From the NCBI RefSeq assembly GCF_947497005.1, contig NZ_CANMFF010000003.1, forward strand, positions 124,001 to 188,000: a stretch of 64,000 nucleotides of DNA, read 5' to 3'. The notes under the pieces were generated by a model. That model saw nothing but the letters and a program-made list of their open reading frames with translations. It made no database searches and was not told the DNA's origin. Positions 15,987 through 25,289 of the stretch are shown in pieces. How positions within the stretch are numbered: the first letter of the stretch is position 1; every line of letters starts with the position of its first letter. This DNA comes from an uncultured Ruegeria sp. GTDB lineage: Bacteria > Pseudomonadota > Alphaproteobacteria > Rhodobacterales > Rhodobacteraceae. The position numbers and the translations under genes are program-made.

Positions 15987-17327
15987 TTATAGATAATCCG
16001 AACGCTGGAGACCGTATTTGGCCATCTTTTCATTCAGCGTCCGACGCGGGAGGCAAAGCTCATCCATAACTGACGCAATCGAGCCCTTGTGCCTGCGCAT
16101 CGTGTTGTCGATCAGCATTCGTTCGAATGCTTCAACATATTCCTTCAACGGCTTGCCTTCCGTCGTCATCACCGGTTGCATTTCTTCATGATCCGACATC
16201 AAAAGCGACGCGATCGTGCCTGATCCACGACGCGACTGCAGCACTGCCCGTTCGGCAATATTTATCAACTGACGTACATTACCCGGCCACGGGGCCTGCA
16301 ACAGTTGCGCGGCCTCCTGCGCACTGACCTGAGGCGCGTCACACCCGTATTCCTCGGCAAATTGCTCGCTGAGACGGGTGAACAGGGTCAGGATATCCTC
16401 TCCGCGTTGACGCAAGGGTGGCATGGTGATGCGCAGCGCGGCCAAGCGATAGAACAGGTCCGGACGCAGAACGTCTTCTGACGTCTTACCCGCCTCCTGC
16501 AGGTTCGAGATCGCGACAATCCGTGTTTCCGCTGGCGTGCCCTGCTCGTTCATCACACTCAGCAGTTTAGCCTGCAACGTATCGCTCAGCGCCTCGACAT
16601 CTTCCAGAACCAGCGTGCCGCCGCGGGCCTCTTCGATGGCGGGCAGTTGCGCATCTTCCGGCATCATCGGTCCAAACAGCCGCTTGGCCAGCGCGTCTTC
16701 TTCCAGCGCGGCACAGGAAACCAGAACAAACTTTTTGCCTGCGCGGCTGCCCACGGCATGAAGCGCATGTGCGACCAGAGTTTTGCCGGTTCCGGTCTCG
16801 CCGTCGATTAGCACATGACCGTCGGCCTGACCGAGGTCCAGAATATCCTCACGCAACCGTTCCATGACCGGGCTGGCTCCGATCAGCTTATTCATGATCT
16901 GCGTACCACCGGACAACTCACGCCGCAGCGCCCGGTTGTCCAGCGTCAGACGGCGCGCATTGCTGGCGCGTTTGGCCAGTTCGGACATGCGATCCGGATT
17001 GAATGGTTTTTCAAGAAAATCAAATGCACCGACCCGCATTGCCTCGACCGCCATAGGAACATCGCCGTGGCCTGTAATCATGATCACCGGCAAGGTGCTG
17101 TCAGCCCCCATCAGCTTTTTCAAAAGCTGGATGCCATCCATCCCCGGCATCTTGATGTCCGAGATCACGATCCCCGGATAATCCGGGCCCAGAACCTTGA
17201 GCGCATCTTCCGCGCTGGCAAAGGTTTCCGTGTCATATCCGGACAAAGCTAGCCACTGGCTGATCGACTGGCGCATGTCCTGTTCGTCATCCACAATGGC
17301 AATTTTCATGGCCTGTGCCATAGTCAT
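15987..17327 (-). CDS. DctD-like response regulator (AAA+ type, lacks GAFTGA)
   Basis: This 446-residue protein has an N-terminal receiver domain with phospho-acceptor Asp57 (VISDIKMPGMDG), an AAA+ domain with Walker A GETGTGKT (176-183), and a C-terminal Fis-type helix-turn-helix (about 412-440). The sigma-54 contact loop GAFTGA is absent: after LFG (217-219) come MMPEDAQLP and then GGTLVLEDV (236-244), about five residues shorter than normal. Walker B reads LVLEDV instead of LFLDE(I/V). It therefore may not activate sigma-54 promoters. It lies seven bases after the DctB-like kinase gene and should be its partner. Family symbol dctD is likely by similarity only. Confidence 0.85.
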   Translation of the reverse strand: MTMAQAMKIAIVDDEQDMRQSISQWLALSGYDTETFASAEDALKVLGPDYPGIVISDIKMPGMDGIQLLKKLMGADSTLPVIMITGHGDVPMAVEAMRVGAFDFLEKPFNPDRMSELAKRASNARRLTLDNRALRRELSGGTQIMNKLIGASPVMERLREDILDLGQADGHVLIDGETGTGKTLVAHALHAVGSRAGKKFVLVSCAALEEDALAKRLFGPMMPEDAQLPAIEEARGGTLVLEDVEALSDTLQAKLLSVMNEQGTPAETRIVAISNLQEAGKTSEDVLRPDLFYRLAALRITMPPLRQRGEDILTLFTRLSEQFAEEYGCDAPQVSAQEAAQLLQAPWPGNVRQLINIAERAVLQSRRGSGTIASLLMSDHEEMQPVMTTEGKPLKEYVEAFERMLIDNTMRRHKGSIASVMDELCLPRRTLNEKMAKYGLQRSDYL

Positions 17328-17333
17328 TCCTCG

Positions 17334-19112
17334 TTATTCCGCGGCCTCAAGGCCGTCGCTTCCCAGTGCTGGCAACTGCACTTCAAACACCGCACCGCCG
17401 TATTGGCCGTTGCGCGCAGTCAGCCGTCCCCCATGGTCGTTCACGATCCCCGACGAGATGGCAAGCCCCAGCCCCACCCCATCTCCGGGTTGTTTGGTGG
17501 TATAGAACGGCTCGAACAGGTTCTCGATATCCTCGATCCCATGCCCGTTATCGCGCACGGTCAGAACCGCCGTATCCCCCGCAGCAAGGATGATTTCCAC
17601 ATCCGGATCTGCCACTGATTTGGTGGCGTCCAACGCGTTTCTCAAGAGGTTAACCATAACCTGTTCGATCCGCATCCGATCCCCCATCACGATCACGGGT
17701 TCCTCAGGCAGTATCTGAGTGATCTTCACATGCCGCTGACGCAGCTGCGGCTCCATCATAGATAAGGCCGAGGCCAGTGCTTCCCCAAGATTTACAGGTG
17801 AAAATGCATCTGCCCCCTTACGTGCGTAAGACTTGAGCTGTCGCGTAATCGCCCCCATCCGCTCAATCAGACCATCGATACGGACAAAGCTGGCAAGAGC
17901 CTCTTCGGGTCGGTTTCGACGCAACAGAAGGCGGGCTCCGGCCAGATAGGTTTTCATTGCAGCCAACGGTTGATTCAGTTCGTGACTGACCGCCGCCGAC
18001 ATCTCACCCAAAGCCGCGAGTTTTGAACTTTGGGCAAGGGTCTGTTCGGCCAAATCCAACGTCTTTTCAACCCTTTCGCGCTCAGCGATTTCTCGCTGTA
18101 GCCTTGCGTTCAATGCGCGAAGCTCTGCCGACTCGCGTTGAAACAGGGTCATGCGCAACGTGGCACGCCGGCTCAGCGCGTAGAAGGCCAGCGCCAGAAG
18201 AATCGCAAAACCCATGATTTCCAGCGCCAGTACGCTGTTCACTTTTTCCCGGATCGAGGCATACGTCGTGAACGATGTCATTTGCCAACCACGGAATGGA
18301 ATGCGTGATTGCAGGCGCATGACAGCCTCGCCTTGCAGATACGCATCCGGAGGCAGCGCGGTCCAATCGGTTGTTGCGCGAATGGCGCGCTGGATCGCCC
18401 CTTGCGGCGGCTGACGCAGCAATGCCGATCCCTCGTCGAGGCCCCGCCAGCGCGGTTCCGTGGACAAAATGATGGTGCCGGTGCTGTCAGCGACCATTAC
18501 TGCATCCGAAATACCGGCCCAGGCCTGTTCGAATTTTTGCAGGTCAACTTCGACAACGATTACGCCGAGGATTTCCGCGCTGTTTTCCAACCTTCGGGAA
18601 TAAACAAAGCTGTATCCGCCCGATTCCTTGGGAAAAACGGAAAAGATCGTCGCATTCGACCGGATCGCGTCCACAAAATACGAGGTGTTCCTATGCGCCT
18701 CACCCAGTTTGTTCCGATCCGTCGCCGCAACCGTTCGCCCGTCGCCGTCCAGCAACATCAGAGAAGCTGCGCCGATCTCTTCGACGAATGAGATCAAGCG
18801 CTGCGTTGACAGGGAATAATCGCTGGACTGTAGCGCCGATATCAGCGTCGGGTCTCGCGCCAGCAATTGCGGAACGATCGAATTTCGGCGCAATTCGCTC
18901 AGCAAGTTGCCCGAGTACAGCGCAAGGCGCAGCTCTGCCCGGTTGCGCGTAGATTCGGTGAATCTGTCGGTCAGCAGCCGGTTGGTGACCCAGACCGTCG
19001 AAATTGTCGCCACCAACAGAATAAGAACAGCCAACCGTAGCCGCCATCCCAACGGGGCACCGCGAAACGGTTTCAACATTTTTGACCAGCCTGATCGCAC
19101 GTCGGAGTTCAT
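17334..19112 (-). CDS. DctB-like sensor histidine kinase
   Basis: A 592-residue membrane kinase. TM1 spans about residues 24-46 and TM2 about 290-314, enclosing a roughly 245-residue periplasmic sensor with the double-PAS/Cache character of DctB (ASLMLLDGDGRTVAATDRNKLG). A coiled linker leads to the H-box SHELNQPLAAMKTYL with phospho-acceptor His377, then N box NLLRNALDA and G boxes DNGHGI and GVGLGLAIS. DctB senses C4-dicarboxylates. No dctA or dctPQM genes are in the window, so the ligand is inferred by family. It is followed directly by the regulator gene. Confidence 0.88.
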   Translation of the reverse strand: MNSDVRSGWSKMLKPFRGAPLGWRLRLAVLILLVATISTVWVTNRLLTDRFTESTRNRAELRLALYSGNLLSELRRNSIVPQLLARDPTLISALQSSDYSLSTQRLISFVEEIGAASLMLLDGDGRTVAATDRNKLGEAHRNTSYFVDAIRSNATIFSVFPKESGGYSFVYSRRLENSAEILGVIVVEVDLQKFEQAWAGISDAVMVADSTGTIILSTEPRWRGLDEGSALLRQPPQGAIQRAIRATTDWTALPPDAYLQGEAVMRLQSRIPFRGWQMTSFTTYASIREKVNSVLALEIMGFAILLALAFYALSRRATLRMTLFQRESAELRALNARLQREIAERERVEKTLDLAEQTLAQSSKLAALGEMSAAVSHELNQPLAAMKTYLAGARLLLRRNRPEEALASFVRIDGLIERMGAITRQLKSYARKGADAFSPVNLGEALASALSMMEPQLRQRHVKITQILPEEPVIVMGDRMRIEQVMVNLLRNALDATKSVADPDVEIILAAGDTAVLTVRDNGHGIEDIENLFEPFYTTKQPGDGVGLGLAISSGIVNDHGGRLTARNGQYGGAVFEVQLPALGSDGLEAAE

Positions 19113-19148
19113 GGTCAGACGTTACGCTTGGGCGGGCATGACCTCAAG

Positions 19149-19817
19149 TCACGCTGATTCAAACACGCCTGACAATGCGCGGAACAGCGCCGCCCCGTCG
19201 GTGCCGCCATGCCCTTCATCTGCAGCACGCTCGGGGTGCGGCATCATCCCCAGCACGCGGCGGTTTTCTGAAAGGATACCAGCAATATCACCGACCGAGC
19301 CGTTGGGATTCTCGGTATAGGAGAACGCAATCCGGTCCTGATCCTTCAAAGCCGCCAGCGTCGTGTCATCTGCAAAATAGTTGCCATCATGATGCGCAAT
19401 CGGGATACCAATCACATCGCCCGCGTTGTAGCCTTCGGTAAACACGCTGTCGCTGGTTGCTACCTTCAGACCCACAGTTTTGCAGATGTATTTCAGCCCG
19501 GCATTTCGCAACAATGCGCCCGGCAGGATGCCAGTTTCCGTAAGAACCTGAAATCCGTTGCAAATCCCGACCGCATATCCACCACGTTCAGTGTGGGCGA
19601 CGACGGCCTTACAGATCGGCGATTGCGCGGCAATTGCACCGCAGCGCAGATAGTCACCATAAGAAAAACCGCCCGGAACGCCCACGATATCAATACCTTC
19701 CGGCAGTGCTGCGTCCTTGTGCCAGACCATATCAACCTGAAAGCCGGCCTGTTCAAAGGCGACCGCGAGGTCTCGGTCACAGTTGGATCCGGGGAATACG
19801 ATTACGGCTGCGCGCAT
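19149..19817 (-). CDS. purQ: Phosphoribosylformylglycinamidine synthase, glutaminase subunit
   Basis: PurQ releases ammonia from glutamine for the PurL reaction (FGAR to FGAM) in purine synthesis. The 222-residue class I amidotransferase has the nucleophile Cys in [12 protein letters not shown] (about residue 87) and the catalytic His/Glu near the C-terminus in [12 protein letters not shown]. The N-terminus [14 protein letters not shown] is typical. GGAGGG precedes the start. Its complex partners PurS (20876) and PurL (39642) are in the window, but purS is separated from purQ by an alcohol dehydrogenase gene. Confidence 0.97.
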   Translation of the reverse strand: MRAAVIVFPGSNCDRDLAVAFEQAGFQVDMVWHKDAALPEGIDIVGVPGGFSYGDYLRCGAIAAQSPICKAVVAHTERGGYAVGICNGFQVLTETGILPGALLRNAGLKYICKTVGLKVATSDSVFTEGYNAGDVIGIPIAHHDGNYFADDTTLAALKDQDRIAFSYTENPNGSVGDIAGILSENRRVLGMMPHPERAADEGHGGTDGAALFRALSGVFESA

Positions 19818-19828
19818 GGCGGGCCCTC

Positions 19829-20872
19829 CTACGAGACAAAATCGGTGACAACCGCAACACCCGGAGGCGTTGGATGGTCAAAGGCGGCAAGCTCAGCGCT
19901 TACCTGGTTCAGTGATATTTTACGTGTGACCAACGGGCTCAGGTCGATCCCCCTGCCCGCAATCAGCGACAACAAAGATGGATAGCGCCAGCTTGGCATT
20001 CCACGCGTTCCGAAGACAGAAAGCTGCCCGGAATAGAGCACATCCATCGGAAGCGTCATCTGCGTGTGATCCCCGGCAGGCATTCCGATCTGCACCATGC
20101 GCCCCAACTTACGCAGGGACCTCATCGCAGAAACAGTTGTCACCTCGGCCCCAAGCGCCTCAATCGCGACATGGGCACCGCCGCCGGTGATATCCTTCAC
20201 CGCTTGCGGCGCATCGCAGGTTGCTGCATTGACGACCGCATCTGCGCCCAGAGTTTTGGCATAGTTCAACTTGTCATCCGCAATGTCGACCACGACGACC
20301 CGAGCGCCAAGCGCTTTGCCCAATAGCAGCGTGGAGATCCCAACACCGCCACCGCCGAAGACAGCGATCCACTCTCCGCCCTGTACTTGGGCACGGCCGA
20401 CCAGCGCCTGCCAGGCCGTTGTCACCCGGCACCCCAAAGCGGCCGCAACCTCGGGCAAGATACTGTCGGGCAATGACGTCAGGTTCGCATCGGCATGAGC
20501 CACCGCGACATATTCCGCAAATGCTCCGTCACAGGTGAAGCCCGGTACAACCTGATCGGGACAGATCGTCTGATGACCCTGCGCGCAATCCGGGCAATGC
20601 CCGCAGGCAAGGATAAAAGGCGCGATTACCCGATCTCCGACGTGCCAGCGTTTGACACGCGCGCCGACCGAAACCACCTCGCCACAATATTCATGACCGG
20701 GGGTCATGGGTAAGACAACGTCCGGATCGGAACCAGACCATGCGTGCCAGTCTGATCGACAGACGCCGCAGGCCAGTACCCGTACCACAACGCCATCTTC
20801 TGCAGGTACGGGGTCAGGGATCTTCGTCACCTCAAGCGGTTGACGATAGCTGATCAGACGCGCGGCCCGCAT
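19829..20872 (-). CDS. Zinc-dependent alcohol dehydrogenase
   Basis: A 347-residue medium-chain dehydrogenase. Catalytic zinc ligands are in CGVCRSDWH and GHEYCGEV; the structural zinc cysteines are in [15 protein letters not shown]; the Rossmann motif is [10 protein letters not shown] (about residue 175) followed by VVVDIADDK, whose acidic residue points to NAD. The substrate is unknown. I use ATG 20872; a TTG one codon upstream is possible. It starts three bases after purS ends and stops 11 bases before purQ, so it is embedded in the purine operon without an evident metabolic link. Confidence 0.9.
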   Translation of the reverse strand: MRAARLISYRQPLEVTKIPDPVPAEDGVVVRVLACGVCRSDWHAWSGSDPDVVLPMTPGHEYCGEVVSVGARVKRWHVGDRVIAPFILACGHCPDCAQGHQTICPDQVVPGFTCDGAFAEYVAVAHADANLTSLPDSILPEVAAALGCRVTTAWQALVGRAQVQGGEWIAVFGGGGVGISTLLLGKALGARVVVVDIADDKLNYAKTLGADAVVNAATCDAPQAVKDITGGGAHVAIEALGAEVTTVSAMRSLRKLGRMVQIGMPAGDHTQMTLPMDVLYSGQLSVFGTRGMPSWRYPSLLSLIAGRGIDLSPLVTRKISLNQVSAELAAFDHPTPPGVAVVTDFVS

Positions 20873-20875
20873 CAA

Positions 20876-21106
20876 TCAGACCAGTTCGATCTCGTAGCGT
20901 TCGATAACCGTGTTGGCCAATAGCTTTTCGCACATCTTGGTCACATCCGCTTCGGTCGCACCCTCGGCCAGATCAAGATCGATAACCTTGCCTTGGCGCA
21001 CACCTTCGACCTGATCAAAGCCCAATGCGCCCAATGCGTGCCGTACTGCTTCGCCCTGCGGGTCCAGCACCCCGGTCTTGAGCATCACATGAACCCGTGC
21101 TTTCAT
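20876..21106 (-). CDS. purS: Phosphoribosylformylglycinamidine synthase subunit PurS
   Basis: PurS is the small bridging subunit that joins PurQ to the small-type PurL. The 76-residue protein matches the family throughout: MKARVHVMLKTGVLDPQGEA, the VRQGKVIDLDL strand, and the C-terminal ERYEIELV. ATG 21106 follows GGTGGAG and gives the family length; the upstream frame extension has no support. Its stop is three bases before the alcohol dehydrogenase start. Confidence 0.96.
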   Translation of the reverse strand: MKARVHVMLKTGVLDPQGEAVRHALGALGFDQVEGVRQGKVIDLDLAEGATEADVTKMCEKLLANTVIERYEIELV

Positions 21107-21221
21107 TTTGGCAACTCCACCTGCGGGCCTCAATCCAGAGCCCATTTCGTTGCGCGGGGGATAGCGCGCCTGATAATTTTGAACAACCCTGTTTCCCACG
21201 CAGTTTGCCGCAGGCTTTCAA

Positions 21222-21887
21222 CTAGCCCCCGCCTTTGATCAACCCCGGATAATGCGTGTCGACTGCATTGAATGTACCGGTCAGAACCATCTCGACCGCG
21301 ACGGCGACCAGCAGGATTGCCATGATCCGGGTCAGTACGTTGATCATTGTTTCTCCGAGAAGGCGGGAAATTTGGTCCGCAAACAGCAAGCCCAGCCCTA
21401 CGATTGCACAAGCAATCAGCACGGCCGTGCCCAGGGTCACTATTTCTGCTCCGTTTGAAAGTTGATGGGAAAAGACAATGGTGACCGCAATGGTTCCTGG
21501 ACCGATGGTCAGCGGAATCGCCAGCGGAACGATCGCGAAATTCAGTTTTCGCTCATGCCCGTCTGCCGCGGCGGCTTTGTCCCCTGGTGGGCGGTCTTCT
21601 GCTTTCAGCATGGTCATGCCGATGCCGAATATGATTATTCCGCCTGCTATCCGAAACGACGGAACATCAATGCCAAATATTGCCAACACTTCTTCGCCAA
21701 GCACGACTGCGATCAATGCAATGACTGTAACCGAAATCGTCACTGTAATCGCAACATGACGCCGCTCAGACGGAGTGCAGTTCTTGGTCATGCTCAGAAA
21801 GATCGGGATATTGTAGAGCGGGTTGAAGATCGCAAGAATTGCGGCCAGAAACTTCAGAAAAACCGCCTGATCAAACAGTTCCGCCAT
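21222..21887 (-). CDS. MarC-family membrane protein
   Basis: A 221-residue protein with six hydrophobic segments. The N-terminal FLAAILAIFNPLYNIPIFLSMT and the mid-protein FAIVPLAIPLTIGPGTIAVTIV repeat, each with an N/G-P turn, define the MarC (UPF0056) family. The function of MarC proteins is not settled; the old link to antibiotic resistance is not supported. I start at ATG 21887 because the upstream extension is not hydrophobic-conserved. It lies between purC and purS on the same strand, after a strong purC terminator. Confidence 0.88.
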   Translation of the reverse strand: MAELFDQAVFLKFLAAILAIFNPLYNIPIFLSMTKNCTPSERRHVAITVTISVTVIALIAVVLGEEVLAIFGIDVPSFRIAGGIIIFGIGMTMLKAEDRPPGDKAAAADGHERKLNFAIVPLAIPLTIGPGTIAVTIVFSHQLSNGAEIVTLGTAVLIACAIVGLGLLFADQISRLLGETMINVLTRIMAILLVAVAVEMVLTGTFNAVDTHYPGLIKGGG

Positions 21888-21974
21888 CAAAATATCACTC
21901 TGACTTCGCGCCGCTTCAAACAACTGGGGCAACCATGCTTTACTGCAAGCGAACCTGTCAAACCGTAAAACGTG

Positions 21975-22004
21975 AAAAAAGTGCCACTTCGTCCAAAGCG
22001 GCAC
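21975..22004 (-). terminator. Intrinsic terminator of purC
   Basis: On the minus strand GTGCCGCTT and AAGTGGCAC form a 9-bp stem (one G-U pair) around a six-base loop, followed by TTTTTT. It lies about 30 bases after the purC stop. Confidence 0.8.
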
Positions 22005-22031
22005 ATTCAAGAAAATCAAACCGGCTATGGC

Positions 22032-22787
22032 TTAGTTGATAAGCGTCGGTTTTGTGACGTTGCTGTTAGGCAGAACACCCAAACGGCGCGCAACTTCGGA
22101 ATATGCATCCGTCAGGTTGCCCAGATCCCGGCGGAACACGTCCTTGTCCAGTTTCTGACCGGTCTCGATATCCCACAGGCGGCAGCTATCGGGGCTGATT
22201 TCGTCGGCCACGATCAGGCGTTGATAATCGCCATCGAAGACACGCCCGATTTCGATCTTGAAATCAACTAGACGGATGCCGACCGCCAACATCACACCGC
22301 TCATGAAATCATTCACCCGCAATGCAAGGCTAAGGATATCGTCCATGTCCTGCTGGCTGGCCCAGCCAAAGGCAGCAATATGTTCCTCGGTGACCAGCGG
22401 ATCCCCCAGCGAGTCGTCTTTATAGCAATACTCGACAATCGGGCGCGGCAGCTGCGTGCCTTCTGCAATACCCAGTCGCTTGGACATTGTGCCAGCTGCA
22501 TAATTGCGCACGATCACTTCCAGCGGAACGATTTCGCAATTACGAACCAATTGCTCGCGCATGTTCAAACGGCGTATAAAATGGTTTGGAACACCGATCT
22601 GCGTCAGGCCAGTCATAAAATACTCGGACAGGCGGTTGTTCAGCACACCCTTGCCGTCGATCACATCTTTCTTTTCGGCGTTGAACGCGGTGGCGTCATC
22701 CTTGAAATACTGAACGATCGTGCCAGGTTCCGTACCTTCGTAAAGAATCTTGGCCTTGCCTTCGTAGATTTTCTTGCGACGCGCCAT
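22032..22787 (-). CDS. purC: Phosphoribosylaminoimidazole-succinocarboxamide synthase
   Basis: SAICAR synthetase joins CAIR and aspartate using ATP in purine synthesis. The 251-residue protein has the ATP-grasp-like N-terminus [14 protein letters not shown], the [17 protein letters not shown] segment, the [19 protein letters not shown] signature and VDFKIEIGR. It heads a minus-strand purine region and has its own terminator. The 187-base divergent region with the zeta inhibitor gene probably holds both promoters. Confidence 0.97.
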   Translation of the reverse strand: MARRKKIYEGKAKILYEGTEPGTIVQYFKDDATAFNAEKKDVIDGKGVLNNRLSEYFMTGLTQIGVPNHFIRRLNMREQLVRNCEIVPLEVIVRNYAAGTMSKRLGIAEGTQLPRPIVEYCYKDDSLGDPLVTEEHIAAFGWASQQDMDDILSLALRVNDFMSGVMLAVGIRLVDFKIEIGRVFDGDYQRLIVADEISPDSCRLWDIETGQKLDKDVFRRDLGNLTDAYSEVARRLGVLPNSNVTKPTLIN

Positions 22788-22974
22788 AAGCGACCCTTCC
22801 AGTCAGTGCAGAGGGATTGAGTCCCCTCACGTTGGCGTCCTCATAGTCCAAGCACCCTTTTCCCGCAAGTTCATGTACCCGAGAGGCTTTGACGCAGCGC
22901 AAATCCCTTGCGCACGGGACGTCGTATAGTCATATCATCAGGAAAGAAGATGTAACCCAAGAGGTCCTCACCCT

Positions 22975-23292
22975 ATGACCACGTTCGACGAACGCGAAAA
23001 TGCCTTTGAAGCCAAGTTTGCCCACGATGAAGAGATGCAGTTCAAGGCACAAGCCCGCTGCAACAAACTTCTGGGCCTTTGGGCAGCTGAAAAGCTGGGC
23101 AAATCCGGTGCTGATGCAGAAGAGTATGCAAAGACGGTTGTGATTTCAGACTTCGAAGAAGCCGGGCACGAAGACGTCGTACGCAAAGTGTCCGGAGATC
23201 TTGGCAGCCTGTCCTCGGATGATGAGATCCGTGCAAAAATGGCCGAGCTCTTGCCGGAAGCCAAGGCACAGGTCCTCAGCGAAACGGACTAG
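22975..23292 (+). CDS. F1-ATPase inhibitor subunit zeta (DUF1476)
   Basis: A 105-residue helical protein that matches the alphaproteobacterial zeta family (formerly DUF1476): TTFDERENAFEAKFAHDEE, KAQARCNKLLGLWAAEKLG and the C-terminal SLSSDDEIRAKMAELLPEA. In Paracoccus the zeta subunit binds F1 and blocks ATP hydrolysis, much as mitochondrial IF1 does. The N-terminal segment is the inhibitory part in that system. It is a single gene, with its own terminator-like hairpin at 23340-23368. Confidence 0.9.
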   Translation: MTTFDERENAFEAKFAHDEEMQFKAQARCNKLLGLWAAEKLGKSGADAEEYAKTVVISDFEEAGHEDVVRKVSGDLGSLSSDDEIRAKMAELLPEAKAQVLSETD

Positions 23293-23339
23293 CATTGGCA
23301 CACAGCTCATGATCTTCATGAGTTTTATGAATTTGATTT

Positions 23340-23376
23340 GACGCCCTCGTCATGAGACACGGGGCGTCTCTATTTC
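23340..23376 (+). terminator. Terminator-like hairpin after the zeta gene
   Basis: GACGCCC (23340-23346) and GGGCGTC (23362-23368) pair over 7 bp, followed by a T-rich stretch. It sits between the zeta gene and bmt; I considered and did not find a riboswitch here. Confidence 0.55.
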
Positions 23377-23412
23377 ATTACGGCGTTTTGCGCCTTTTCC
23401 TGGAACAATCTT

Positions 23413-24426
23413 ATGACAAACGCGCTAAGCAAGCTTCTGGAAACCAACGGTGCCATTCTGGCGGATGGTGCAACCGGGACCAATTTGTTCAACATGGGCC
23501 TGCAGTCCGGTGACGCGCCCGAACTTTGGAACGTGGATGCCCCGGACAAGATCCGGGCGCTGTATCAGGGTTCGGTTGATGCAGGCAGCGACCTGTTCCT
23601 GACCAACACCTTTGGCGGTACGTCGGCACGGTTGAAATTGCATGACGCGCATAACCGTGTGGGCGAACTGAATCGTGCCGGTGCAGAACTGGGCCGCGAG
23701 GTCGCTGACAAAGCCGAACGCCCAATTGTCGTGGCCGGGTCGGTTGGCCCTACCGGCGAGATCATGGAACCGGTTGGCAGCCTGTCTCATTCCGTGGCCG
23801 TGGAAATGTTCCATGAACAGGCTGAGGCACTGAAAGAAGGCGGCGTGGATGTGTTGTGGGTTGAAACCATAAGCGCGCCCGAAGAATTCCGCGCTGCGGC
23901 CGAGGCCTTTGCGCTGGCTAACATGCCCTGGTGCGGCACCATGAGCTTTGACACGGCAGGTCGCACCATGATGGGTGTGACCTCAGCCGATCTGGCCCTG
24001 CTGGTCGAAACCCTGCCAAACCCGCCCATCGCCTTTGGCGCAAATTGCGGAACCGGAGCGTCGGATATTCTGCGTACCGTTCTGGGTTTTGCTGCGCAGG
24101 GAACTGAACGTCCTTTGATCTCGAAAGGTAACGCGGGTATTCCGAAATATGTGGACGGCCATATCCATTATGATGGAACGCCCGAACTGATGGGCCAATA
24201 TGCCGCCATGGCACGCGATGCCGGTGCGACGATCATTGGTGGATGCTGCGGTACCATGCCAGACCACCTGCGCAAAATGCGTGAGGCACTGGATACCACG
24301 TCTCGTGGTGAACGCCCGACTCTCGATCAGATCACCGATGCATTGGGTCCGTTCTCTTCGGCCTCAGATGGTACGGATGACGAAGCGGCACCGGAGCGCC
24401 GCACGCGCCGCCGTCGCCGCGCCTGA
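23413..24426 (+). CDS. bmt: Betaine-homocysteine S-methyltransferase
   Basis: This enzyme moves a methyl group from glycine betaine to homocysteine to give methionine and dimethylglycine, a common route in roseobacters that use osmolytes. The 337-residue protein has the homocysteine methyltransferase barrel: ILADGATGTNLF at the N-terminus, FLTNTFGGT, and the zinc-thiolate cysteines in FGANCGTG (about residue 208) and GGCCGTMPDH (about residues 275-276). The C-terminus ends in an Arg-rich tail RRTRRRRRA. The frame and length fit; S-methylmethionine is an alternative methyl donor for this fold. Confidence 0.85.
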   Translation: MTNALSKLLETNGAILADGATGTNLFNMGLQSGDAPELWNVDAPDKIRALYQGSVDAGSDLFLTNTFGGTSARLKLHDAHNRVGELNRAGAELGREVADKAERPIVVAGSVGPTGEIMEPVGSLSHSVAVEMFHEQAEALKEGGVDVLWVETISAPEEFRAAAEAFALANMPWCGTMSFDTAGRTMMGVTSADLALLVETLPNPPIAFGANCGTGASDILRTVLGFAAQGTERPLISKGNAGIPKYVDGHIHYDGTPELMGQYAAMARDAGATIIGGCCGTMPDHLRKMREALDTTSRGERPTLDQITDALGPFSSASDGTDDEAAPERRTRRRRRA

Positions 24427-24437
24427 TATCAACCTGA

Positions 24438-25214
24438 TCAGCGCCCTTCGAATTTCGGAGGGCGTTTTCCCATGAAGGCCACCACACCTTCCGCAAAATC
24501 CCGAGACCGGCCACATTCCCCTTGCAGGTGCGCCTCGGTTGCAAGCTGCTGTTGCAGAGTGTTTTCATAGGTTCCGCGAATGGCCTGCTTGATCGCGCCA
24601 TAGGCAGCTGTGGGCCCATTCGCCAGATACTCTGCTCTCTTGCGCCAGTGTTCGGCAAATATGTCATCCGGTACAGCTTCCCAGATCATACCCCATTCAT
24701 CCGCCTGCCTCGCGGTGACCTTGTCTGCAAACAAGGCCGCGCCCATCGCCTTGGCCAGTCCCATCTGGCGTGGCATGAACCAGGTTCCCCCGGCATCAGG
24801 AAGCAGACCGATACGGGCAAAGGCCTGCAGGAAATAGGCGTTTTCGCTTGCAATCACCACGTCGGTGCAAAGGGCAAGATTGGCCCCTGCCCCGGCGGCC
24901 GGTCCGTTCACCGCTGCAATTGTGGGCACCGGGCAGCTATGGATCGCTTCCAGCATCGGTTCGTATTCGTCGCGCAGCGATCGTTCCAGATCGATCTTGC
25001 CGGTCGACGATGCGTCACCCAGATCCTGCCCGGAACAAAACGCCGGTCCTGCCCCCGTGATGGCGATACAGCGGGCCTTGACGGCCGCGTCTTTCATTGC
25101 ATGAGTGATCTCTGCCCGCATCTGAGTGGTCAGCGCGTTCATCTTGTCCGGCCTGTTCAGCGTCAGAATCGCCAGACCATCTGTAATTTCCAGAGCAACC
25201 GTTTCGTAATTCAT
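24438..25214 (-). CDS. Enoyl-CoA hydratase/isomerase (PaaG-like)
   Basis: A 258-residue crotonase-fold enzyme. It has the oxyanion-hole loops GAGPAFCSGQDL and NGPAAGAGANLALCTD, and the acidic region ARIGLLPDAGGTWFMP with Asp in place of the second catalytic Glu, a pattern seen in isomerase-type members such as PaaG. I chose ATG 25214, preceded by GGGAGGG. The natural substrate is unclear; hydration of a short enoyl-CoA or an isomerisation in phenylacetate breakdown are both possible. It converges with bmt. Confidence 0.85.
   Translation of the reverse strand: MNYETVALEITDGLAILTLNRPDKMNALTTQMRAEITHAMKDAAVKARCIAITGAGPAFCSGQDLGDASSTGKIDLERSLRDEYEPMLEAIHSCPVPTIAAVNGPAAGAGANLALCTDVVIASENAYFLQAFARIGLLPDAGGTWFMPRQMGLAKAMGAALFADKVTARQADEWGMIWEAVPDDIFAEHWRKRAEYLANGPTAAYGAIKQAIRGTYENTLQQQLATEAHLQGECGRSRDFAEGVVAFMGKRPPKFEGR
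24441..24468 (+). terminator. Terminator of bmt
   Basis: CGCCCTTCG (24442-24450) pairs with CGGAGGGCG (24456-24464, one G-U) around AATTT, followed by TTTT. It lies within the 3' end of the convergent enoyl-CoA hydratase gene. Confidence 0.7.
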
Positions 25215-25289
25215 GAAAACCCTCCCGTCGCGCCACGTGTTTTTGCACACTTACTGGCCCGGGCGGAACGGGAAAAGCAGAACCATGCG

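Noticed and set aside
23293..23412. Possible SAM/SAH riboswitch before bmt
   Set aside because: The only structure seen is a simple terminator-like hairpin; no recognisable SAM-II or SAH core.
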